Assembly: GCA_934277865.1 (NCBI GenBank) | Contig: CAKQVW010000109.1 | Span: 1-8,924, forward strand | DNA: 8,924 bases | Origin: an uncultured Pseudobdellovibrionaceae bacterium | GTDB taxonomy: Bacteria; Bdellovibrionota; Bdellovibrionia; Bdellovibrionales; JAMPXM01 | Direction: 5' to 3' | Shown: positions 1 through 6,680 of the stretch, piece by piece | Layout: every line of letters begins with the position of its first letter | Position numbering within the stretch: the first letter of the stretch is position 1 | Position numbers and translations under genes: made by a program | Notes under the pieces: generated by a model | What the model was told of the DNA's origin: nothing | Seen by the model: only the letters and a program-made list of their open reading frames with translations | The model's database searches: none

Positions 1-681
1 GCCAATGGGTGGCAACCAAACTTTCAAGTCTTGCCGGGTGATAAATTCCGGATACATCCCGCCGGTTTCTTGGAAGAGAATTCGGCGAAGCTCACCTTCA
101 TCGACACCAAGCCGTGCCGCCATTCCCGGAAGATACCAAACAGGCTCAATCGCGACTTTCGTGACTTTGATATCACCGGTATCGAGAACGATCTTCCCAT
201 CTTTTTTAAGACGACCCTTCGCAATCGCCTCTGCGACTTCGGGAATCTGCAAATGAGCCTGAGTCACTGCAATCGATGGACGAATGTCATACCCTTGCTC
301 AAAAAGCGGTTTGAAACCGATTTGCGGATCAAGCCCCCAAGGATCAAGAGAGACGATCTTCGTCGGATCCATCCACTGCGAGTAAGGTCCGATCTGTACC
401 GGGCTTTGCGTGTTCTCTAAATCAGGGCGATGCTGCGGAGGAAATTTGCCACTGGCAATCGAAAGCGCACGGTAAACGGTGTAGCTTCCGCTGTGTGCAC
501 CGATCGCATTTCTGGCGCGCGGGTTCGTGAGGCTTGCCACGACAGGTCCGCGCTCCATTGCGGTCTTCGCGCCCCAGTTGATACTGAGTGTCTCTTTGAA
601 CTTCAAATTGTTATGTGATGCCAAAATTAAGTGGCGATTAACGGGCTTTCCATTGGTCGCACTTGAAGACTGTTTTTCCAT
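1..681 (-). CDS. Urc1-type GTP cyclohydrolase II-like protein, N-terminal part (cut by left edge)
   Basis: The minus strand is open from an ATG at 679-681 to base 1, giving 227 codons with no stop, so the gene continues beyond the window. The product matches my memory of the N-terminal domain of the GTP cyclohydrolase II homologues called Urc1, known from the URC uracil-degradation pathway of yeasts and many bacteria. Landmarks are WGA (36-38), ERGPV (43-47), GAHSGSY (61-67), SLDPWG (111-116), PVWYLPG (180-186), TGGMYPE (206-212) and a final LPPIG. Canonical RibA lacks this long N-terminal region. The zinc-binding cysteines and catalytic part of the cyclohydrolase domain would lie to the left of base 1, so activity cannot be judged. 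The start is preceded by AAAGGGG about 11 bases upstream, an acceptable but distant ribosome site. The mmsA stop lies 35 bases upstream, so co-transcription is likely. The alternative is a riboflavin-pathway RibA, which I consider less likely. Confidence 0.83.
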   Translation of the reverse strand, partial: MEKQSSSATNGKPVNRHLILASHNNLKFKETLSINWGAKTAMERGPVVASLTNPRARNAIGAHSGSYTVYRALSIASGKFPPQHRPDLENTQSPVQIGPYSQWMDPTKIVSLDPWGLDPQIGFKPLFEQGYDIRPSIAVTQAHLQIPEVAEAIAKGRLKKDGKIVLDTGDIKVTKVAIEPVWYLPGMAARLGVDEGELRRILFQETGGMYPEFITRQDLKVWLPPIG

Positions 682-716
682 ACTACGTAAAACCCCTTTT
701 TACCCCGATTATACTT

Positions 717-2204
717 TTACGACATCCATGTCGAGTCCGTCTGGCGCTCCCACTTCGTCGTGACCTTTTTGATATTGCTCCAAAAATCCAAACTCTGATG
801 ACCCGTGATGTCTCCGTGACCAAACTTCGAAGCGTTGATCCCACCAAACGAAAATGGCTCACGCGGAACAGGCACGCCGACATTGATCCCCACCATCCCC
901 GTCGAAGCTTCACGCGCCACACGATCCGCCAGAGGACCGCTTGACGTAAATACGCTACAAGCGTTCCCGTACTCCACGCTGTTTTCGATCTTCATTGCCG
1001 AGGTTAAATCGGGAACACGAACGATGCTTAAGATCGGCCCAAAGAGTTCGATTTCCGCAGCCTCGGTGCCCGGCTGGATTCCATCGAGGACCGTCGGTCC
1101 CAACCAGTTCCCACCTTCTTTACCTTTCGGAGCTTTCGCTTTCCGACCATCGAGTAGTACCTTGGCTCCCGCTTTCTCAGCGCGATCAATGGCACCGCGA
1201 AGAAAATCGACTTGCGCCTTCGTAATCAAAGCCCCCATATCTTTTCCAAGCTCCAATGAGCCCGCTCTACGAACGATACGCTCGATGTGCGGGTCAACAC
1301 CCTTCGCATCGCCGACAGCCAGAAGCACAGACGCCGCCATACAGCGTTGACCAGCGCAGCCCGTGAAAGAGTCCGAAATGCCGACGCCCGTGAGTTCCGG
1401 GTTGGCATCCGGCAAGAGCACGATATGGTTTTTTGCTCCACCCAAAGCCAAAACGCGCTTTCCTAAAGCTGTGCCTCTTGTATAAACGAGTTTTGCTACT
1501 TTCGTGGAACCGACAAAACCAATCGCCTTCACCAGCGGATGATCGATCACCGCCTCGACCACTTTCGCTCCACCTTGAACGACGACAAAGAGACCTTTTG
1601 GAAGACCTGCTTCCAGCAATGCGTTTGCTATGCGAATGGCCGTTAGAGGTGTCTTATCAGAGGGCTTCCAGACATAGGCATTTCCCAACGCCAATGCGAT
1701 CGGTATGGTCCACATCGGAACCATGGCCGGGAAATTAAACGGCGTGCTGTTGGCGATCACACCCAATGGTTCGCGACGATACTCGCACGTCACTCCCCGA
1801 GAAATCTCGAGTCGGCCTCCGAGATCGAGATTCTGAATCGAGATTGCGAACTCTAGAACTTCGATACCCTTCATGAGCCCGGCTTTGCCTTCTTCGAAGG
1901 TTTTGCCGCTCTCCGCACTTTTTAGCGCCGAAATCTCGTCGAGATCACGAATCAGGATTTCGCGAAATTTAAACAGCACCTTCGCCCGCTCTTTTGCCGG
2001 CAGACGGCCCCACTCTTTTTGCGCTTCACTGGCAAGACGAATGGCCTTGTCGACCTGATCAAGGCTTGCGATCGTGCACGAACCGATTTTGCCGCCAGTG
2101 TGAGGCGAGTGGACATCGAAACTTCCATCTGTTCCCGGAACCCATTCCCCACCAATCAAGGCGTGACCAACGAGGTTGCTAACATTTGTAGATTCGATCG
2201 ACAT
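717..2204 (-). CDS. mmsA: CoA-acylating (methyl)malonate-semialdehyde dehydrogenase
   Basis: This 495-residue protein has the usual length for the family. MmsA oxidises malonate or methylmalonate semialdehyde with NAD and CoA, releasing CO2 and giving acetyl-CoA or propionyl-CoA in the cytoplasm. It acts in valine, beta-alanine/pyrimidine and inositol breakdown. Visible ALDH features are TPFNFP with Asn157, the cofactor-contacting WKPS (179-182), ALGGAKNH (253-260), the catalytic loop TGCAGQRCMAAS with nucleophile Cys288, and ELFGP (386-390). The general-base Glu of hydrolytic aldehyde dehydrogenases (ELGG) is Ala253 here, as expected for the CoA-acylating subfamily. The ATG at 2204 is preceded by AAGGAAGG 6 bases upstream, a strong ribosome site. 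The gene is first in a minus-strand pair with the Urc1-like gene, 35 bases apart. That favours malonate semialdehyde from pyrimidine breakdown as substrate, but this is inference, and a role in valine breakdown is possible. Confidence 0.95.
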   Translation of the reverse strand: MSIESTNVSNLVGHALIGGEWVPGTDGSFDVHSPHTGGKIGSCTIASLDQVDKAIRLASEAQKEWGRLPAKERAKVLFKFREILIRDLDEISALKSAESGKTFEEGKAGLMKGIEVLEFAISIQNLDLGGRLEISRGVTCEYRREPLGVIANSTPFNFPAMVPMWTIPIALALGNAYVWKPSDKTPLTAIRIANALLEAGLPKGLFVVVQGGAKVVEAVIDHPLVKAIGFVGSTKVAKLVYTRGTALGKRVLALGGAKNHIVLLPDANPELTGVGISDSFTGCAGQRCMAASVLLAVGDAKGVDPHIERIVRRAGSLELGKDMGALITKAQVDFLRGAIDRAEKAGAKVLLDGRKAKAPKGKEGGNWLGPTVLDGIQPGTEAAEIELFGPILSIVRVPDLTSAMKIENSVEYGNACSVFTSSGPLADRVAREASTGMVGINVGVPVPREPFSFGGINASKFGHGDITGHQSLDFWSNIKKVTTKWERQTDSTWMS

Positions 2205-2214
2205 CGCAGACCTT

Positions 2215-2238
2215 CCTTAAAAAACCACCTTAAAAAAC
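2215..2238 (-). repeat. Two 11-bp direct repeats in the mmsA leader
   Basis: On the mmsA strand GTTTTTTAAGG occurs twice, at 2228-2238 and 2215-2225, with a 13-bp period. The downstream copy runs into the mmsA ribosome site, so an SD-like AAGG is present twice, each preceded by a six-T run. It could be a duplicated leader element or a binding site, or it could be chance in a simple-composition stretch. Confidence 0.6.
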
Positions 2239-2323
2239 ACCTAAGACGAGAGCGAAAGCAAAACGATAGGCAAAGTTCTGTCGGCAGGGAACTGTCTCGC
2301 ACACACCTAACGCACCGCGCTCG

Positions 2324-2356
2324 CTCGCCACTAGCGAGGCCCTAGGCAAATCGCTA
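2324..2356. repeat. Overlapping short inverted repeats before the EcsC-family gene
   Basis: CTCGC (2324-2328) can pair with GCGAG (2334-2338) across a 5-base loop. TAGCGA (2332-2337) can instead pair with TCGCTA (2351-2356). The two pairings share bases and exclude each other. They lie 13-45 bases upstream of the EcsC start. No T-tract follows, so this is not a standard terminator. Function is unknown. Confidence 0.4.
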
Positions 2357-2368
2357 AACTGCTAGGTG

Positions 2369-3139
2369 ATGAAAGACGCAACTCCCGTGGCTCAAGCGAC
2401 ATCCACCGAGTCCCTTTTCCCGTGGCTTCACAAAGCCACACCCGACGAGCAAGCCTTCGTTCGCGAAGCGCTGAGCTTCTTCGAAAATCCCGGCGCTGTT
2501 CATCAGGGCTTGGCGTTTCTAGGGCGTCCGATCGAAGCAATGAGCGAAAAACTTCCGGATCGCGCGAAAAAGATTATCGAAAAGAGCACGGATCGCGCTC
2601 TTAATATGGCGCTCAAGTCGGCTCTCAAACTTGAGAAATCTCCCAAGCTCCCTCACCGTCCACTGGCCGCGGCTATCGGTGGCATAGGTGGTTTTTTCGG
2701 CTGGGCCGGTCTTGCCGCCGACCTCCCGCTTACGACGGTGTTGATATTGCGTGGAATCGCCGATCAAGCCAAACAACATGGCTTTGATCTCGGCTCACGC
2801 GAGACACAGCTTGAATGCCTATCGGTTTTTGGAATGGGTGCGAGAGAATCTAGCTCCGACGACGCCATGAATTCCTCTTATTTTGCGAGTCGTGCCGCGA
2901 TCACCAAAGTCCTAGCCGACAGCTCGGCCGCGGCTTTGCAAAAACTTGTCGCTCAAATCGCGCTTCGCTTTAAAATGCGTGTTTCACAAAAAGCCCTAGC
3001 CGAAGCGATTCCTTTGGCTGGCGCTGTCGGTGGCGCGGGTATCAATTATCTCTTTATGGACTTTTTTATTAAAACAGCCGACTATCACTTCGGCATTCGC
3101 GCGCTTGAGAAAAAATACGACGACCAAGCAGCAACTTAA
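2369..3139 (+). CDS. EcsC-family protein
   Basis: The product is 256 residues (257 if the GTG directly before the ATG is used). It is recognised as EcsC family from its layout. An amphipathic N-terminal half is followed by a glycine-rich hydrophobic segment (about residues 99-130, containing GGIGGFFGWAGLAADLP). Near the end comes the typical PLAGAVGGAGINYLFMD stretch (about 215-231), then HFGIRALEKKY. EcsC is named after the third gene of the Bacillus ecs operon; its biochemical role is not established, and the hydrophobic segments suggest membrane association. Neither the GTG (2366) nor the ATG (2369) has a well-spaced ribosome site, because the nearest AGG lies only two bases before the ATG. 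The next internal Met is far downstream, so a start here is still best. The ABC-F gene begins 17 bases after the stop on the same strand, so the two are probably one transcript. Confidence 0.85.
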   Translation: MKDATPVAQATSTESLFPWLHKATPDEQAFVREALSFFENPGAVHQGLAFLGRPIEAMSEKLPDRAKKIIEKSTDRALNMALKSALKLEKSPKLPHRPLAAAIGGIGGFFGWAGLAADLPLTTVLILRGIADQAKQHGFDLGSRETQLECLSVFGMGARESSSDDAMNSSYFASRAAITKVLADSSAAALQKLVAQIALRFKMRVSQKALAEAIPLAGAVGGAGINYLFMDFFIKTADYHFGIRALEKKYDDQAAT

Positions 3140-3156
3140 ATCGGAACGATTCTCCA

Positions 3157-5025
3157 ATGGCTCAACCCGCAAACCTTCTTCAACTGCAAAACGGCAACAA
3201 GAGTTTTGGTCTAAAAACGCTGTTTGATAGTGCGCGGGTTTCGATCAACGAAGGCGAACACATTGGCGTGATCGGTCCAAACGGCGCGGGCAAAACGACG
3301 CTGTTTAAAATCCTCGTCGGACTCGACACGCTCGACCAAGGTGAAATCATTCGATCCAACAAACTGCGGATCGGTTATCTCGAACAAGAGGCGCATGAGC
3401 CTATCAACAAGTCGGCCGAAGAGTATCTCGAAGAAACGGCGACCAAACCTCTTTGGGAATTAAAGGCACTTGGGAAATCTCTGGGTCTTACCGATTATCA
3501 CTTTACGCAGACCTTTCATCAGCTAAGCGGCGGCTATCGCATGCGGATGAAGCTGCTTGCATTGATCGGCCGTGAACCGAACCTGATGCTTCTTGATGAA
3601 CCGACGAACTTCCTTGATCTCGAAAGCGTCATGGCTCTTGAAAACTTCCTGCAAAGTTACGAGGGAGCCTTTCTTTTGATTTCGCACGATCGCGAGTTCT
3701 TGCGACGCACGACGGATCACACCTTGGAAGTGGAACAAGGCGAAATCACCAAGTTCCCTGGAAATATCGACGACTACTTCGAGCAAAAAGCCATGCTGCG
3801 CGAAGTTCTAGAAGCGCAAGCCGCTCATCAAGAGGCGAAACGAAAACGTATCGAGGACTTCGTCGCACGCTTTGGCGCAAAGGCCACCAAGGCCAAGCAG
3901 GCACAAAGTCGCCTAAAAGCCCTCGACAAGATGGAGAAGATCGAAATTCGCGATCTTCCCGTTCGCGCAAAAATTCGAATCCCCGAACCGATTCATACCG
4001 GAAAAGAATCACTTCGCCTAGAGAACGCAGAGCTCGGATATGGCTCGAATTCCATTCTTAGAGGCGTGAATCTTCGCCTGGAGCGAGGCTCGCATCTCGG
4101 GGTCGTTGGTTTTAACGGCGTGGGAAAGTCGACCTTGCTGAAATCTCTTGGCGGTCGCATTCCGCTTCTTCAGGGAAAGCGCGAGCTTGGGCATCAGGTG
4201 TCGCTTTCCTATTTCGCCCAACACGTGGCCGAGGAGCTTCGTCCAGAGGCAACCGTGCTGGATTGCCTGGTTGAGGCCGCACATCCCGATATCAAACATC
4301 AAGAGATCCTCAATCTCGCGGGCTCCTTGCTTTTCGGTGGCGACGACGTACACAAGCCCGTGAGCGTTCTTTCCGGTGGAGAAAAATCGCGCGTGGCTCT
4401 TGGCCAGATTCTTTTGAAACGAAGCCCTTTGTTGCTTTTGGACGAACCGACAAACCACCTCGACTTCGACACCGTCGAAGCCATGACCGAAGCCCTTCGC
4501 GATTACGCAGGAACAGTAATCGTCGTGAGTCACGATCGCGGCTTCATCGGTCGCATCGCCAACAAGATCCTCGAGATTCGTGACGGAAAAGTTGAACTCT
4601 ACCCTGGAACATACGACGACTATCTCTGGAGCCTCGAACGTGGCGCTCTAAAAGAGCTCTTGCGAAATACAAAAACGACATCCTCGGTGTCCACACTTCA
4701 AACTGGGACCTCTGATGAGACCGACAATCATCAGATCGCAGCGAACAAACCGCCAAGCCTCAAAGATCAAACCAGACGTTACCAGGCGGAAGCGAAGGAG
4801 CTGCAAAAACAGATTGCGAAATCTGAAACCAATTTGGCCAAACTGCTGAAGCAGCAAGACGAACTCCACGCCTCCTTGTCCGCGAACAACGCCACGGAAA
4901 CCGCCGAGAAGCTTGGCAAGCTCTACGAGGACATCCAAACAACAGAAAACAAGCTTCTTGAAATGATGGAAAAACTCGCGGAAGCCGAAGACTACTTGCG
5001 AGACCGCGACCCGGCGAACTCGTAA
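3157..5025 (+). CDS. ABC-F family ATPase (YheS/Uup-like)
   Basis: This 622-residue soluble protein has two ABC ATPase domains in tandem and no membrane segments, which defines the ABC-F class. Members bind ribosomes and modulate translation or confer ribosome protection. Domain 1 has Walker A GPNGAGKT (40-47), signature LSGGY (123-127), Walker B with Glu148, and switch His177. Domain 2 has Walker A GFNGVGKST (318-326), signature LSGGEK (405-410), Walker B with Glu430, and switch His459. All catalytic residues are present. The interdomain linker (about 195-285) is highly charged and contains AKATKAKQAQSR, as in E. coli YheS. The tail (about 535-618) is a charged, probably coiled-coil extension, also typical of Uup/YheS. 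Domain 1 reads TNFLD where domain 2 has the usual TNHLD. It likely shares a transcript with the EcsC gene. Its last 34 bases overlap the convergent lipoprotein gene. The ribosome site is weak (GGAACGA). Confidence 0.93.
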   Translation: MAQPANLLQLQNGNKSFGLKTLFDSARVSINEGEHIGVIGPNGAGKTTLFKILVGLDTLDQGEIIRSNKLRIGYLEQEAHEPINKSAEEYLEETATKPLWELKALGKSLGLTDYHFTQTFHQLSGGYRMRMKLLALIGREPNLMLLDEPTNFLDLESVMALENFLQSYEGAFLLISHDREFLRRTTDHTLEVEQGEITKFPGNIDDYFEQKAMLREVLEAQAAHQEAKRKRIEDFVARFGAKATKAKQAQSRLKALDKMEKIEIRDLPVRAKIRIPEPIHTGKESLRLENAELGYGSNSILRGVNLRLERGSHLGVVGFNGVGKSTLLKSLGGRIPLLQGKRELGHQVSLSYFAQHVAEELRPEATVLDCLVEAAHPDIKHQEILNLAGSLLFGGDDVHKPVSVLSGGEKSRVALGQILLKRSPLLLLDEPTNHLDFDTVEAMTEALRDYAGTVIVVSHDRGFIGRIANKILEIRDGKVELYPGTYDDYLWSLERGALKELLRNTKTTSSVSTLQTGTSDETDNHQIAANKPPSLKDQTRRYQAEAKELQKQIAKSETNLAKLLKQQDELHASLSANNATETAEKLGKLYEDIQTTENKLLEMMEKLAEAEDYLRDRDPANS

Positions 5026-6488
5026 GATTCAAACTGATAAGCAATCGTCAGCCCCGAGACGACCGTCGACGCCGACACCGGATACTGCCGACTTCCCATT
5101 CTTGCCGACAAAGCATCTTGCCATATTTCCGTCACTTCGAATTGCGATCTCGTGAAGAGCTTCACAAACCAATTCGTGCGCCAGTTATAGTTGTAGCCAA
5201 GCTCCGTTTGCGAGGAAAAACCCGTGCGTGTCGCCGTTTGATTGGCTCCATTTTGCCGCCACGAGACCTGCGACCAAAGAAAGGTTGGAATGATGTCGAG
5301 ATACACGTAATGGCGACCGTTCAAATAGCCGACTTCCAAACCATACCCACCGGAAATCAACCACCGTACAAACTCCGGATCGCTTTCAACCAGTACGCCG
5401 TTTGGGATCGGAAGATCCGCAGCCTTCACGTGCTTGCGAGAAAATCGTAAAACCGGAACCGCGCTGAGTTCCCACTTCGATGAAAACTCTCGGCGTCGGT
5501 CTGGACTGCTTGAGAAGTTCAGCGAGCTTATATAGGTCACCCCTTGCGAAAACCAATCGTTCGAGTTCACAGGTTGCAACTGATAACTAAGCCCTGTCGA
5601 CGCGAGTTCCACTTCCAAACGTTCAGAAACCAAATCGACACCGACCGTGTTGGGAATCAGCCTCGTCCACCAGGTGTTTTTCAGTTTCGTACCAAACCCC
5701 GGAATACGGCGGCTCAGCTCGGCCTCTTGGAAGGTCCACTTTGGCCCGGGGACCTTCGTGCCGGAAATCGTATTGAGCGCCATTGATTCCAGCGTGTAGG
5801 AATCCCCTTTTTTTTCGATTTTCGATTCGACGATCACCTCGGCGTCGAGTTGCCGATAGAGATTGCGACTTTGACCAGGATCACCAGAGTGAACATCGTA
5901 AAAATAATCGCTATCCAAAAAGATCGGCAGCGTCTCGCGATAGGGCTTCATCACGGGCGTACCGGCATAGCCGGGATAGGCCGAGGTTCCGGATTGTGTC
6001 GGAAGCTTTAAAGCCAACCACTCTCCGCCGAGATCTGAAACCTCCTGTGAACCCGCTTTGGGCGGAGCCACGGCAATACGGAATCGTTCGGCATTCGGGA
6101 GCTTTGCGCCGGGCTCCTTATAGTCCTGCGCGTCCCAAGCTGTACCGGTTGCAAGATCGATCAACCAAGAAAATGGTGCATAAGCGAAAAACACGAACCC
6201 ACTAAAAAAGCTTCGCGACCAGCGGTAGCGTGTTTCGATTTGCACATCTCGGCGTCTATCACCTTCGATCAAAGTGATCTTGGGTTTTCGCCCGCGTGAG
6301 ACCTCGAAGTAACCCGGAGCCACACCCTTGATCTCGCCGTCGACCTCGACTCGTGTCGTCTGCTGGTCGGTCTTGGGTAAGACATAGATATACTGACTGT
6401 ATTGCGAGCGCGAAACAGACGTACACCCTGCGCCTAAAGCAAGGAACAAAACAGCTAGAATGCCGGTAACGATTTTGGGCCGTCTCAT
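4992..6488 (-). CDS. Predicted outer-membrane lipoprotein, PEGA-like N-terminus and beta-rich C-terminal half
   Basis: I do not recognise a named family for this 498-residue protein. It opens with a lipoprotein signal: MRRPK, a hydrophobic stretch, then LGAGC with Cys22 as the lipidation site. Gly is at -3 where Leu is usual, so the lipobox is relaxed. Residues 45-75 (TTRVEVDGEIKGVAPGYFEV and on) resemble a PEGA-type surface repeat. Residues 92-116 are hydrophobic and end in LIDLATGTAWD, a pattern I associate with small PEGA-like lipoproteins. From about residue 290 the chain is rich in alternating aromatic and polar residues, for example GYGLEVGYLNGRHYVYLDI and TELGYNYNW, and ends in aromatic strands, suggesting a beta-barrel or beta-sandwich. 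The ATG is preceded by GGTAAGAGA about 3 bases upstream. It converges on the ABC-F gene with a 34-base overlap. Function is unknown, probably envelope-associated. Confidence 0.8.
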   Translation of the reverse strand: MRRPKIVTGILAVLFLALGAGCTSVSRSQYSQYIYVLPKTDQQTTRVEVDGEIKGVAPGYFEVSRGRKPKITLIEGDRRRDVQIETRYRWSRSFFSGFVFFAYAPFSWLIDLATGTAWDAQDYKEPGAKLPNAERFRIAVAPPKAGSQEVSDLGGEWLALKLPTQSGTSAYPGYAGTPVMKPYRETLPIFLDSDYFYDVHSGDPGQSRNLYRQLDAEVIVESKIEKKGDSYTLESMALNTISGTKVPGPKWTFQEAELSRRIPGFGTKLKNTWWTRLIPNTVGVDLVSERLEVELASTGLSYQLQPVNSNDWFSQGVTYISSLNFSSSPDRRREFSSKWELSAVPVLRFSRKHVKAADLPIPNGVLVESDPEFVRWLISGGYGLEVGYLNGRHYVYLDIIPTFLWSQVSWRQNGANQTATRTGFSSQTELGYNYNWRTNWFVKLFTRSQFEVTEIWQDALSARMGSRQYPVSASTVVSGLTIAYQFESYEFAGSRSRK

Positions 6489-6504
6489 GAATCTCTTACC
6501 GACG

Positions 6505-6534
6505 ATTTAACTTCAAACCGCGACAGATCGTCAA
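6505..6534 (-). promoter_or_regulatory. Candidate sigma-70-like promoter for the minus-strand lipoprotein
   Basis: Read on the minus strand, TTGACG (6534-6529) is followed after 18 bases by TTAAAT (6510-6505). These match five and four of six consensus bases. Transcription would start near 6498, leaving a leader of only about ten bases before the ATG, which is short and counts against it. Confidence 0.3.
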
Positions 6535-6571
6535 ACGACCATCGGCAAACACTCTCCATATAGGTCACAAT

Positions 6572-6600
6572 ATTGCTCTACAACATTGCTCTAGTACTAG
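6572..6600 (+). repeat. Paired 9-bp direct repeats followed by a perfect 10-bp palindrome
   Basis: ATTGCTCTA occurs at 6572-6580 and again at 6585-6593 (13-bp period). It is directly followed by the perfect palindrome CTAGTACTAG (6591-6600), which shares three bases with the second copy. Such an arrangement could be a regulator binding site between the two divergent genes. A weak plus-strand promoter, TTGCTC (6573-6578), 16 bases, TACTAG (6595-6600), can be read through it. Confidence 0.4.
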
Positions 6601-6609
6601 ACGGAAAAG

Positions 6610-6629
6610 ATAGATCCAGGGAGATCTAT
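6610..6629 (+). repeat. Perfect 7-bp inverted repeat around an SD-like loop
   Basis: ATAGATC (6610-6616) pairs exactly with GATCTAT (6623-6629) across a 6-base spacer. The SD-like AGGGAG lies at 6618-6623 and the following ATG (6628) overlaps the right arm. In RNA this would place the leader-frame ribosome site in a hairpin loop. In DNA it could be a dimer binding site. Confidence 0.45.
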
Positions 6630-6666
6630 GCTGATCCGTGCAAACTGGCAAAAAAGGTCGATTTGA
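6628..6666 (+). CDS. Possible 12-codon leader peptide upstream of the helical lipoprotein gene
   Basis: A short frame, ATG to TGA, encodes MLIRANWQKRSI. It is preceded by AGGGAG with a 4-base gap, a better ribosome site than several full genes in this window have. Its stop is 14 bases before the GTG start of the lipoprotein gene, and the lipoprotein ribosome site GAAGGA (6669-6674) begins just 2 bases after the stop. That spacing would permit translational coupling. A frame this short arises easily by chance, and no homologue is known to me. Confidence 0.25.
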   Translation: MLIRANWQKRSI

Positions 6667-6680
6667 CCGAAGGACACCCC

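Larger units (their letters stand above)
2205..2368. promoter_or_regulatory. Divergent intergenic region between mmsA and the EcsC-family gene
   Basis: About 160 bases without a gene separate two divergently transcribed units, so promoters for both should lie here. I found no convincing -35/-10 pair for either direction. The region contains an A-tract direct repeat next to mmsA and short overlapping inverted repeats next to the EcsC gene, both listed separately. Confidence 0.5.
6489..6680. promoter_or_regulatory. Divergent intergenic region between two lipoprotein genes
   Basis: About 190 bases lie between the minus-strand lipoprotein start (6488) and the plus-strand lipoprotein start (6681). 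The region holds a candidate minus-strand promoter, two 9-bp direct repeats followed by a perfect palindrome, an inverted repeat, and a possible leader peptide frame. Each is listed separately. An upstream extension of the plus-strand gene from a TTG at 6573 is also open, but it would destroy the signal peptide. Confidence 0.55.

Noticed and set aside
1..681. Ordinary riboflavin-pathway RibA for the left-edge gene
   Set aside because: The visible N-terminal 227 residues match the long N-terminal domain of Urc1-type homologues, which canonical RibA lacks. The cyclohydrolase domain itself is outside the window.
2331..2365. Cluster of three CTAG sites before the EcsC gene
   Set aside because: CTAG also occurs at many places inside genes of this window, so the cluster is not clearly unusual.
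4018..4533. A 171-codon open frame on the minus strand inside the ABC-F gene
   Set aside because: It lies entirely antisense to the well-supported second ATPase domain, and its translation resembles no protein I know.
6573..6680. A 36-residue upstream extension of the helical lipoprotein from a TTG at 6573
   Set aside because: It would bury the signal peptide inside the protein, has no ribosome site, and runs through the repeats and palindrome. The GTG at 6681 has GAAGGA at proper spacing.
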